Source: an uncultured Clostridium sp. (GTDB taxonomy: Bacteria > Bacillota > Clostridia > TANB77 > CAG-508). From it: 36,985 nucleotides of DNA. The notes under the pieces were generated by a model, which did no database searches, had not been told where the DNA came from, and worked only from the letters and a program-made list of their open reading frames with translations. How positions within the stretch are numbered: the first letter of the stretch is position 1; each line of letters starts with the position of its first letter. Below, in pieces: positions 28,369-35,386 of this stretch. Both the position numbers and the translations under genes were made by a program. The stretch spans positions 1-36,985 of the forward strand of contig CAKNRV010000012.1 of the NCBI GenBank assembly GCA_930991035.1, written 5' to 3'.

Positions 28369-28393
28369 AGATGCGATTTGGTTTTTAGCATCT
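28369..28393 (+). promoter_or_regulatory. Hairpin between ribosome site and start codon of the 28403 gene; also spans a 5-residue mini-ORF
   Basis: AGGAGG (28361-28366) is 36 bases before ATG 28403, too far for normal use. AGATGC (28369-28374) pairs with GCATCT (28388-28393); folding it leaves about 11 bases between ribosome site and ATG. Alternatively the ribosome starts at ATG 28371 and makes MRFGF, ending at TAG 28386-28388. Confidence 0.45.
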
Positions 28394-28402
28394 AACTACA
28401 AA

Positions 28403-28864
28403 ATGAAAAAACAATTAAAAAAATTTCCGATTATTTTAATAATTGTGCTTATATTAATTGTAGCTTTAGCTATAATAATAGTAAAAATGCATAACAATAA
28501 TAATGAAAATAATCAAAATTTATCAAGCGTTAATGATAATTTTTCACAAGTTACAAGTGATGGTACAAAAATAAATATAAGTGAAATGTTAAATGCAGAT
28601 AAAGAGTTTGATGGTCTAGACATAACAAACATAGAACTTAAAAGCGATGGACAAGTTACACAGCTTACAGCTACAATTAATAATAGTACAGGAAGAACAA
28701 AAGGTGGTTATCCAGCTAAAATAGTTTTTGTTGATAGCAATAATACTAAGCTTGTTGAAATGGGAATATACATAAAAGAATTGCAACCTGGAGAAAGTAC
28801 AATTTTAAATGGAAAAATAACTTTTGATTATACTAATGCATATAATTTCAATATTCAGAAATAA
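28403..28864 (+). CDS. Small membrane-anchored extracellular protein, FxLYD-like
   Basis: The 153-residue product has a basic N-terminus, one hydrophobic segment (about residues 9-28, PIILIIVLILIVALAIIIV) and an Asn-rich linker. The outer domain is of about 95 residues with the beta-strand pattern TNIELKSDGQVTQLTATINN...YIKELQPGEST. That pattern resembles FxLYD/DUF-type domains found on Bacillota surfaces, but I do not recognise a named family with certainty. The gene lies 51 bases after the giant dockerin protein and 51 bases before the LPQTG cohesin-like gene, so a role in assembly or anchoring is a guess. Its start has an unusual ribosome site arrangement (see 28369-28393). Confidence 0.7.
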   Translation: MKKQLKKFPIILIIVLILIVALAIIIVKMHNNNNENNQNLSSVNDNFSQVTSDGTKINISEMLNADKEFDGLDITNIELKSDGQVTQLTATINNSTGRTKGGYPAKIVFVDSNNTKLVEMGIYIKELQPGESTILNGKITFDYTNAYNFNIQK

Positions 28865-28915
28865 TAACTAATAATGATTTTAAATTTTTATTAATAAACT
28901 CAAGGAGGAAAAAAT

Positions 28916-29647
28916 ATGAGAAGAACAATAAAAACGATAGCACTTTTTCTAATTTTTATGATTTTTTTAATGCCACTATATGCACAAGCAGATAGTTTTA
29001 CATTTAATGTGACAGCAGATAAAACACAAGTAGACCCAGGAGAGGAAGTTGTAATAACATTAAATTTATCTGACATTGATGCTGGAGAATTAGGAATAAA
29101 TACAGTTGAAGCTACTCTTTCGTATGATACAAATGTATTTGAAGAAGTAACACAAGAAGATTTTCAATCATTAAATAACTGGTCTCTTACATATAATGGG
29201 GAAGACACAGAACAAAAAGGAAAAATACTATGTGTTATAATAGCATCTGGAGTAACAGAAGATCAAACAATTGGAACAATAACATTAAAAGTAAAAGAAG
29301 GTGTAGAATATCAAAACACAACAGTGAGCTTTACAGGTATAGCTACCAATAATGGAACAGATATTATAAACGAAACAGATAAAACAATTAATTTAGAAAT
29401 AGGAACGACTCCTGCAGAACCAGAGGAACCAAATGAGGATAACAACAATGAAATAAACATTGGCAATACAGTAGATGACGATAATTCAAATACTACAACT
29501 AATACTCCAACTTCTGATAATACACAATCACCAAATAGACTTCCTCAAACAGGAACAGCAATGTTTTTTATGATTGCATTTGTTATAATTGTATTAGGAA
29601 TTTTAACGTTTGTAGGATATAATAGATATAAAAATATAGATAAGTAA
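28916..29647 (+). CDS. Sortase-anchored cohesin-like surface protein (LPQTG)
   Basis: The 243-residue product has a signal peptide (cleavage near AQA-DSF, residue 25) and a cohesin-like beta domain at about 27-165: DPGEEVVITLNLSDI, VEATLSYDTNVFEEV, GTITLKVKEG and VSFTGIATNNG match the cohesin pattern. A Pro/Glu/Asn/Thr-rich wall-spanning linker follows, then LPQTG (209-213), a hydrophobic helix and a basic tail, the class sorting signal for sortase A-type enzymes. It would be covalently bound to peptidoglycan. The neighbouring 1905-residue protein bears a dockerin-like module and no anchor of its own, so the two look like a docking pair. ATG 28916 follows AAGGAGG. No sortase gene is in the window. 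Confidence 0.78.
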   Translation: MRRTIKTIALFLIFMIFLMPLYAQADSFTFNVTADKTQVDPGEEVVITLNLSDIDAGELGINTVEATLSYDTNVFEEVTQEDFQSLNNWSLTYNGEDTEQKGKILCVIIASGVTEDQTIGTITLKVKEGVEYQNTTVSFTGIATNNGTDIINETDKTINLEIGTTPAEPEEPNEDNNNEINIGNTVDDDNSNTTTNTPTSDNTQSPNRLPQTGTAMFFMIAFVIIVLGILTFVGYNRYKNIDK

Positions 29648-29699
29648 AAACACAAAATTATAGGTTTACAATAGATGGTCAAAAAAACATAAAATGTAC

Positions 29700-29728
29700 T
29701 TGAAAAAATCATAATAGTATGATAATAT
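29700..29728 (+). promoter_or_regulatory. Probable promoter of the 6S RNA
   Basis: TTGAAA (29700-29705), a 17-base spacer and TAATAT (29723-29728). The predicted start would be about 15-20 bases before the closing stem of the RNA, so a primary transcript with a short 5' extension or another -10 (CATAAT 29747-29752) is possible. Confidence 0.4.
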
Positions 29729-29752
29729 ATAAGTACCTCAAAAAATCATAAT

Positions 29753-29946
29753 AAAATAATTCCCTGCGTAGTGCGTGTAGACTGGAATTTTAGAACCAAC
29801 AATAGATTAAAGGGAGTCCGCCTTTGGATGTGGCGTGTATGCTTGCATTTATGTAAGAAACCCAGGAGCATTCAACAAGACACCCACCTGTGAAAGCAGG
29901 CTCTTAAAATTTCATTCATCTTACGGCTAATGTGGGGTATTATTTT
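29753..29946 (+). ncRNA. ssrS: 6S RNA
   Basis: About 190 bases fold as 6S RNA, the RNA that mimics an open promoter and sequesters sigma-A RNA polymerase in stationary phase. The ends pair (AAAATAATTCCC against GGGGTATTATTTT), continuing as CCCTGCGTAGTGCGT against ACGGCTAATGTGGGG. Sequence landmarks match clostridial 6S: GGGAGTCCGCCTTTGG, GGCGTGTATGCTTGC, AAACCCAGGAGC, AAGACACCCACCTGTG and TTACGGC. It lies in a gene-free stretch of 470 bases. Ends are approximate. Confidence 0.87.
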
Positions 29947-30039
29947 GTATAAATAAATTAATATATGGAGATATAAATAAAGGCATATATGTAATTGGAT
30001 TTTGAAAAAAATTCATTAGTGCAGTAAAAATTAAGATAG

Positions 30040-30066
30040 AAGAACAAGGTTAATACTTTGTTCTTT
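30040..30066 (+). terminator. Hairpin before prmC
   Basis: AAGAACAAG pairs with CTTTGTTCTT (one bulged T), followed by TAAAATT. It could end read-through from the 6S RNA side. The T-run is poor, so this is a tentative terminator. Confidence 0.4.
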
Positions 30067-30147
30067 AAAATTAAGGGGACATAAGGTTGAAAAATAACTA
30101 ATTCTTTTCCAACCAATTTGTGCCTTGAGAAAGGAATCAGATTAAAT

Positions 30148-31020
30148 TTGAATATACAAGAACTTAGAAAAATTGGTAGAGATAAATTAAAGGACGAGGT
30201 AGAAGATTACATATATAAAGTAGATATATTATTAGAACATATTTTAGATTTTAGCAAGACTGAACTTATTATGAATTTAGATAAAGAAGTTTCCGAGCAA
30301 ATATGTACAGAATTTAAACTTGATTTAGAGGAATTACTTAAGGGAAAGCCAATTCAATATATTACAAATACTCAAGAATTTATGAAACTAAATTTTTTTG
30401 TGGACGAGAGCGTATTAATTCCTCAACCAGATACAGAAATATTAGTAGAGACTGCTTTAAAATTGGCAAAAAACATTTATGCTAAAGTTAGAAAAGTAAA
30501 AATTTGGGATTTATGCACAGGAAGTGGAGCAATAGCGATTTCTTTAGAGAAATACTTAAATTTAGAAAAATATTTAGAAAATAGCAACATAGAAATTTAT
30601 GCATCAGATATTAGTGAAAAAGCATTAAAAATTGCGGAGAAAAATGCTAAAATTATTAATCAAGATACTAATATAAAATTTGTTTTGTCAGATATGTTTA
30701 AAAATATCCCTCAAAAAGATTTTGATATTATAGTTTCTAATCCACCATATATAGAGACAGATACAATAACAACATTGTCAAAAGAGGTGCAAAATGAACC
30801 ATTGATTGCTTTAGATGGTGGAAATGATGGATTAGAGTTTTATAGAATAATTGCAAGCAATGGCTATAAATACTTAAAAAATAATGGGACCATATTAATG
30901 GAAATAGGGTATAATCAAAAAGAAAAAGTTACAAACATTTTTAAAAAGTCTGGAAAATATAAATCAATTGAATGTATTAAAGATTTATCAAACAATGATA
31001 GAGTTATAATTGCTACATAA
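30148..31020 (+). CDS. prmC: Release factor glutamine methyltransferase PrmC (HemK)
   Basis: A 290-residue SAM-dependent enzyme that methylates the GGQ glutamine of peptide release factors RF1 and RF2. It has the N-terminal helical domain, KPIQYITNTQEFMKLNFFVDESVLIPQPDTE (split here: GKPIQYIT and VLIPQPDTE), the SAM-binding LCTGSGAIAISLEK, and the catalytic NPPYIE. I prefer TTG 30148, giving MNIQELRKIGRDKL as is typical, with AAAGGA upstream; an upstream in-frame TTG at 30118 lacks a ribosome site. In Bacillota prmC often follows prfA; prfA is absent here. whiA starts 27 bases later. Confidence 0.92.
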   Translation: MNIQELRKIGRDKLKDEVEDYIYKVDILLEHILDFSKTELIMNLDKEVSEQICTEFKLDLEELLKGKPIQYITNTQEFMKLNFFVDESVLIPQPDTEILVETALKLAKNIYAKVRKVKIWDLCTGSGAIAISLEKYLNLEKYLENSNIEIYASDISEKALKIAEKNAKIINQDTNIKFVLSDMFKNIPQKDFDIIVSNPPYIETDTITTLSKEVQNEPLIALDGGNDGLEFYRIIASNGYKYLKNNGTILMEIGYNQKEKVTNIFKKSGKYKSIECIKDLSNNDRVIIAT

Positions 31021-31047
31021 AAAATATTAATTAGCGGAGGTGCTAAA

Positions 31048-31923
31048 ATGTCATTTTCAACAGAAGTAAAAGAAGAATTAAGTAAAAAAAATAACTTATC
31101 AAATAAGAATTTAGTAAAGGCTGAGTTATATGGATACTTGAGTACAAACAATGTATCTAAAGATAGTGGCGAACTAAAATTTGCAACAGAGAATGAATAC
31201 AATATAAATAGGTTTAGTAAATTATTAAACAATCTTAATATAATGGGCTATGATATAAATATTGTTGGAAATAATTTTAACATTATAATATCTAAAAAAG
31301 AAGTTGATAAAATAAAAGAATTATATCAAAATTTTGAACTGCCAGAAGCAGAAAGCGAGCAAAAAGCTTTTGTGCGAGGTTGCTTTTTAGGAAGTGGCTC
31401 AATCAATAACCCACAAAATAAATACCATATAGAAATTATTTTAAAAGATTTGAATATAGCAAATGACGTTATAAAAATTTTAAAAGAGTATAATATAATA
31501 TTTAAAGTTTTAGAACAAAATAATCATAATAAAAAGAAAGTATCAATATACTCAAAAGATGGGGAAGAAATATCAAAGTTTTTGGCATTTATTGAAGCAA
31601 GCTCGTGTGTATTAAAATTTGAAGAGATACGAGTATACAGGGATATGCGCAATAATGTAAATAGAGTGGTAAATTGCGAAACAGCTAATTTAGCAAAAAC
31701 AGTAGATGCAGCAGTTAAACAAATAAATGCTATAAAAAAATTGCAAGAAACAGGAAAGTTTAACGAATTACCGGACAACCTTAAAGAATTAGCAAAATTA
31801 AGAGTGGAAAATCCAGAAGCATCTTTAACAGAATTAGGACAAATGTTAAAGGAGCCAATAGGAAAATCGGGTGTAAATTATAGATTAAAAAGTATTATGA
31901 AGTTTGCATTTACAAATGGATAA
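31048..31923 (+). CDS. whiA: WhiA family protein (DUF199)
   Basis: A 291-residue protein with the WhiA order: MSFSTEVKEELSKK at the start, a LAGLIDADG-like homing endonuclease-derived domain (RGCFLGSGSINNPQNKYHIEI) without nuclease residues, and a C-terminal helix-turn-helix (LAKLRVENPEASLTELGQML) ending GKSGVNYRLKSIMK. It is a DNA-binding factor needed for sporulation in Streptomyces and linked to division and nutrient state in Bacillus. ATG 31048 follows GCGGAGGTG. In Bacillota it commonly follows rapZ-yvcK; here it sits between prmC and hemW. Confidence 0.95.
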   Translation: MSFSTEVKEELSKKNNLSNKNLVKAELYGYLSTNNVSKDSGELKFATENEYNINRFSKLLNNLNIMGYDINIVGNNFNIIISKKEVDKIKELYQNFELPEAESEQKAFVRGCFLGSGSINNPQNKYHIEIILKDLNIANDVIKILKEYNIIFKVLEQNNHNKKKVSIYSKDGEEISKFLAFIEASSCVLKFEEIRVYRDMRNNVNRVVNCETANLAKTVDAAVKQINAIKKLQETGKFNELPDNLKELAKLRVENPEASLTELGQMLKEPIGKSGVNYRLKSIMKFAFTNG

Positions 31924-31960
31924 TTCAAAAACAAATTTGCAGAAAGAGAGGAGCAATTAG

Positions 31961-33145
31961 ATGCACACTAAAAATATAGGGCTATATATACACATACCAT
32001 TTTGTAAGAAAAAATGTGAGTATTGCGATTTTAAATCTTATGCTGGTCAAGAAGCATTAATTGACGAATATATCAAATGGTTAAATTATGAAATAGAATT
32101 AGTTGGAAAGAGTAATCAAGCTGATTACGAAAATGGTCTTGATAAGTTGGCAGTAGTAAATACAATATATATTGGAGGAGGAACTCCTTCGTTTATAGAG
32201 GAAAAACATATAAAAGAAATATTAGACGCAATAAAAAAGAATTATGTGTTTCCAATTAATTTGGAAGAAAAAGTGGAAGTTACAATTGAAGTAAATCCAG
32301 GAACTGTGAATGAGGAAAAATTAAAAACATACAAGGCAAGTGGAATAAATAGACTAAGCATTGGACTTCAAGAAACTCATAATGAAATTTTAAAAAACAT
32401 TGGAAGAATCCATACATATCAAGATTTTTTAGAAACATATCAAACTGCTAGAAAAGTAGGATTTGACAATATAAATGTAGACTTGATGTTGGCTTTACCA
32501 GGGCAGAGTATAGAAGATTTATCCGAAAGTGTAGATAGAATTATCAAATTAAATCCAGAACATATTTCGGTATATTCGCTAATTATTGAAGAAGGAACAC
32601 CATTCTATAAAAAATATATGAATAACGAATTAAAATTACCAGAAGATGAAATAGAAAGAAAAATGTATTGGCTTGTAAAAAAGAGGTTAGAAGAAGCGGG
32701 ATATAAGCATTATGAGATATCTAATTTTGCTAAACCTGGGTATGAATCAAAACATAATTTAGCTTGCTGGAATCAAGAAGAATACATAGGGTTAGGAGTC
32801 TCTGCTCATTCATACACAAATAATTTAAGATATTCTAATATAGATAATATACCAAATTATATACAAAATTTGAAAAGCGGTAAAGATTATTTGAATTTAG
32901 TTGTTCACGAAAAGCAAACCAAAGAAAGTAAAATGAAGGAATTCATAATGCTTGGATTAAGAAAAATAGATGGGGTATACATACAAAATTTTAAAGAAAA
33001 ATTTGGAGAAAATCCAATTTATTTGTATAGAAAAGAATTTGAAAAATTAGTCCAAGAAGAACTTTTAGAAATAGATGGAGATGTAATAAGACTTACAAAT
33101 AAGGGCTTGGACTTGGCAAATTTGGTATGGGAAGAATTTGTGTGA
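31961..33145 (+). CDS. hemW: Radical SAM heme chaperone HemW
   Basis: A 394-residue protein of the HemN-like group. GLYIHIPFCKKKCEYCDFKSY near the start is split here as IHIPFC and KKKCEYCDF; the CxxxCxxC Cys (about residues 14, 18, 21) hold the [4Fe-4S] cluster. IYIGGGTPSFI, VNPGTV, RLSIGLQ and the HemW-type C-terminal domain (HNLACWNQEEYIGLGVSAHSY, split as HNLACWNQ and YIGLGVSAHSY) follow. HemW proteins deliver heme rather than oxidise coproporphyrinogen. ATG 31961 follows AGAGAGGAG. A family A repeat overlaps the last bases of the gene. Confidence 0.94.
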   Translation: MHTKNIGLYIHIPFCKKKCEYCDFKSYAGQEALIDEYIKWLNYEIELVGKSNQADYENGLDKLAVVNTIYIGGGTPSFIEEKHIKEILDAIKKNYVFPINLEEKVEVTIEVNPGTVNEEKLKTYKASGINRLSIGLQETHNEILKNIGRIHTYQDFLETYQTARKVGFDNINVDLMLALPGQSIEDLSESVDRIIKLNPEHISVYSLIIEEGTPFYKKYMNNELKLPEDEIERKMYWLVKKRLEEAGYKHYEISNFAKPGYESKHNLACWNQEEYIGLGVSAHSYTNNLRYSNIDNIPNYIQNLKSGKDYLNLVVHEKQTKESKMKEFIMLGLRKIDGVYIQNFKEKFGENPIYLYRKEFEKLVQEELLEIDGDVIRLTNKGLDLANLVWEEFV

Positions 33146-33252
33146 CCTTGAACGTTTGGGACACTCCTAAAAGTTTAAGACCTTGAACTTCTGGGACACT
33201 CCTAAAAGTTTAAGATCTTGAACAAAAAGGAGTGTCCAAATTGTTCAAGGTC
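33144..33252. repeat. Family A palindromic repeat, copy with three units, between convergent hemW and murC
   Basis: GACCTTGAAC at the left and GTTCAAGGTC at the right are perfect inverted ends. Inside are two direct units GGGACACTCCTAAAAGTTTAAG and one inverted AAAAAGGAGTGTCC. The element overlaps the hemW stop codon and ends 8 bases before the murC stop, so it may act as a bidirectional terminator. Confidence 0.8.
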
Positions 33253-33259
33253 CTAAAGT

Positions 33260-34660
33260 TTAAATATTTTCTTCAACTAGCATTGGACCAATTTCAGTAA
33301 CTGTTCCAGCGCCTAGTGTAAGAACTATATCAGAAGGTTTTGCATTTTCTTTAACGTATTTTACTATTTCGTTAAAGTCAGAAATGTAAATAGCTTCTTT
33401 TTTTGTTCCTTTTATGAGTTCATTAATTTTATCAACCAAATCTTTAGCAGAAATATTGTAAGTATTATTTTCTCTTGCAGCATAAATATCAGTAACAATA
33501 ATATTATCAAAATTGATTAGTGCATTTACAAAATCATTTAAAAGATTTTTTGTTCTGCTATAAGTATGTGGTTGGAAAATAACCCAAGACTCATTATATT
33601 GTTTTTGCTTTAAAGCATTATATGTTGCAACAATTTCAGTAGGATGATGACCATAATCGTCATAAACACTAATATTATTAAAACTTCCTTTAAATTCAAA
33701 TCTTCTATGAGCGCCTGAATATTTATATAAAGCAGACTTCATATCATCTTTTTCTATTCCATACTCATTGCAAACCGCAATGCAAGCAAGAGCATTCATA
33801 ACATTATGTATTCCTGGTACAGAAAGACTAATAGTTCTATAAAAATTATTATTATGGTAAACGTCAAAAGTAGGAAATCCGTTTTTATTGTAAGTTATAT
33901 TTCGTGCAACAAAATTTGCATTTTCATTTTGTATACCATAAGAAACTACTTTTGCAGTAGTGTTTCTAGCAAGTAATTTACAATTTTCGTCGTCCCAATT
34001 AATTACTAAAAGTCCGTCTTCAGGGATAAGTTTTATGTAGTTACCAAAAGATTTTATAATATTTTCTAGACTACCAAAGTAATCTAAATGGTCATTATCA
34101 ATATTTAGAATAACCTCTGTTTTAGGAAATAGTTTTAAGTAACTTTCTACATACTCACAAGCTTCTATTATAAAATAGTCACTATTTCCAACTCTGTAAT
34201 TTCCATCTAATTGTTTTAGGTAAGCTCCTACTTGAATAGAAGGGTCTTTGCCAGCTTCCATAAAGCATAAAGCTATCATAGATGTAGTAGTTGTTTTTCC
34301 GTGAGTTCCAGATATACAAATTGTATCTTTAAAAGACTTTGTAAGCATACCTAAAAAAGTTCCTCTTTCTATAATAGGAATGTTTAATTCTCTGGCACGT
34401 ACTAATTCTGGGTCATCCTTTTTTACTGCAGCACTATATACAACTAAATTAGATTTTTCTACATTCTCAATATCGTGACCTATTTTTACAGGAATATGAG
34501 TTTTAATCAATTTATCTGTTACCTCTGAACTAGTTCTATCTGAACCAGTTACGATAAAGCCACAAGAATGTAAAATTTCGGCGATACCACTCATACTTAC
34601 GCCACCAATTCCAATCAAGTGTATATGCTTATATTGTTTTAGATTATCTATGTTTAACAT
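33260..34660 (-). CDS. murC: UDP-N-acetylmuramate--L-alanine ligase MurC
   Basis: A 466-residue cytoplasmic ligase that adds the first amino acid of the peptidoglycan stem peptide using ATP. Visible landmarks are HLIGIGGVSMSGIAEIL (13-30), the P-loop GTHGKTTTTS (118-127), IIEACEY, NIDNDHLDYFG, the sugar-nucleotide region SGAHRRFEFKG and DDYGHHPTE. The length is typical. The start codon is at 34660; GGGAGTG lies 8-14 bases upstream on the minus strand, and the promoter at 34700-34728 is excellent. It is the only cell-wall gene here and is convergent with hemW. Confidence 0.96.
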   Translation of the reverse strand: MLNIDNLKQYKHIHLIGIGGVSMSGIAEILHSCGFIVTGSDRTSSEVTDKLIKTHIPVKIGHDIENVEKSNLVVYSAAVKKDDPELVRARELNIPIIERGTFLGMLTKSFKDTICISGTHGKTTTTSMIALCFMEAGKDPSIQVGAYLKQLDGNYRVGNSDYFIIEACEYVESYLKLFPKTEVILNIDNDHLDYFGSLENIIKSFGNYIKLIPEDGLLVINWDDENCKLLARNTTAKVVSYGIQNENANFVARNITYNKNGFPTFDVYHNNNFYRTISLSVPGIHNVMNALACIAVCNEYGIEKDDMKSALYKYSGAHRRFEFKGSFNNISVYDDYGHHPTEIVATYNALKQKQYNESWVIFQPHTYSRTKNLLNDFVNALINFDNIIVTDIYAARENNTYNISAKDLVDKINELIKGTKKEAIYISDFNEIVKYVKENAKPSDIVLTLGAGTVTEIGPMLVEENI

Positions 34661-34699
34661 TTTTGTTCACTCCCTATATTTGCCAATTTCACAAATAGT

Positions 34700-34728
34700 A
34701 TTATATACTTTTTTTTAACATTTTTCAA
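34700..34728 (-). promoter_or_regulatory. Promoter of murC
   Basis: On the minus strand, TTGAAA (34728-34723), a 17-base spacer and a perfect TATAAT (34705-34700), about 40 bases before the start codon. Confidence 0.8.
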
Positions 34729-34765
34729 TATAGTATATGATAAAAGTGTGATTTTGCAACAAATG

Positions 34766-34826
34766 TGTTGCTATTTACAGCTAATACTAAAAGGGGAAGC
34801 AATATATATAGCAGTGAATAGTAACA
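34766..34826. repeat. Imperfect inverted repeat between divergent murC and spoVG
   Basis: TGTTGCTATTTACAGC (34766-34781) and GCAGTGAATAGTAACA (34811-34826) can pair at 13 of 16 positions around a 29-base centre. It lies between the two promoters and could be an operator or hairpin. The rest of the 316-base gap holds the two promoters and nothing else I can identify. Confidence 0.45.
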
Positions 34827-34869
34827 TAACTGTAAAAAAATAAAATTTGTAGAAAATGATAAAAAAAGA

Positions 34870-34895
34870 AGGAAAAAAGTATTTTTTGAAGAATA
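34870..34895 (+). promoter_or_regulatory. Possible sigma-H-type promoter of spoVG
   Basis: AGGAAAA (34870-34876), 13 bases, AGAATA (34890-34895). This resembles the sigma-H promoter of Bacillus subtilis spoVG (AGGATTT, 13 bases, GGAATT). No good sigma-A boxes are nearby. Confidence 0.4.
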
Positions 34896-34976
34896 ATATT
34901 ATTGTACATAAGAAAAACGATTAAACGTTAAGAAAATGTACGAAATTATTAAAACTTTAAGAAAGAGGTGCGCAGT

Positions 34977-35252
34977 ATGCAAATAACAGATGTACGTTTA
35001 AGAAAAGTAAATTCAGAGAACAGAATGAAAGCTGTTGCTTCTGTAACATTCGATAATGAATTCGTTGTACACGATATTAAAGTTATCGAAAGCCAAGATG
35101 GATTATTCATTGCTATGCCAAGCAGAAAGACTCCAAACGGAGAATTCAAGGATATAGCTCATCCAATAAATCCAGAGACAAGAGAGAAAATTCAAAAAGC
35201 TATATTAGAAGCTTATGAAGCTCCTGAAGCTGATACAAATTCAGCTGAATAA
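34977..35252 (+). CDS. spoVG: SpoVG, RNA-binding regulator
   Basis: A 91-residue protein beginning [20 protein letters not shown] and containing [21 protein letters not shown] and [20 protein letters not shown], the SpoVG signature. In Bacillus it affects septum formation during sporulation, and in other Bacillota it acts as a nucleic-acid-binding regulator of virulence and capsule genes. ATG 34977 has AAAGAGG 8 bases upstream; the GTG at 34968 overlaps that site. A possible sigma-H promoter precedes it and a terminator follows. It stands as a single gene. Confidence 0.96.
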   Translation: MQITDVRLRKVNSENRMKAVASVTFDNEFVVHDIKVIESQDGLFIAMPSRKTPNGEFKDIAHPINPETREKIQKAILEAYEAPEADTNSAE

Positions 35253-35261
35253 TATAAAAAT

Positions 35262-35295
35262 AAAAACTCTGTACATTCTCGTACGGAGTTTTTTT
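35262..35295 (+). terminator. Rho-independent terminator of spoVG
   Basis: AAAAACTCTGTAC pairs with GTACGGAGTTTTT (one G-U pair) around a 6-base loop, with further T residues. It starts ten bases after the stop codon. Confidence 0.9.
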
Positions 35296-35303
35296 GAAAA
35301 TAT

Positions 35304-35369
35304 TTGAACAAAAGGGACACTCCTTTTTGTTCAAGTTCTTGAACTTTTAGGAGTGTCCCTTTTGTTCAA
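35304..35369. repeat. Family A palindromic repeat, short copy between spoVG and asnS
   Basis: TTGAACAAAAGGGACACTCC at the left and its exact complement GGAGTGTCCCTTTTGTTCAA at the right, with TTGTTCAAG/CTTGAAC inside. This is 66 bases versus 101 at 2994, so the internal unit is missing. It lies between convergent genes. Confidence 0.85.
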
Positions 35370-35386
35370 GTTAACTTTTAAAATTC

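Noticed and set aside
27638..28391. Long open frames on the minus strand across the Cys-rich end of the giant gene
   Set aside because: They are the complement of regular TGT/GGA repeats, without plausible ribosome sites.
29753..29946. A riboswitch or tmRNA for the structured stretch after the LPQTG gene
   Set aside because: The closing stem, GGGAGTCCGCC, GACACCCACCT and TTACGGC landmarks fit 6S RNA; no tRNA-like end or ligand-type core is present.
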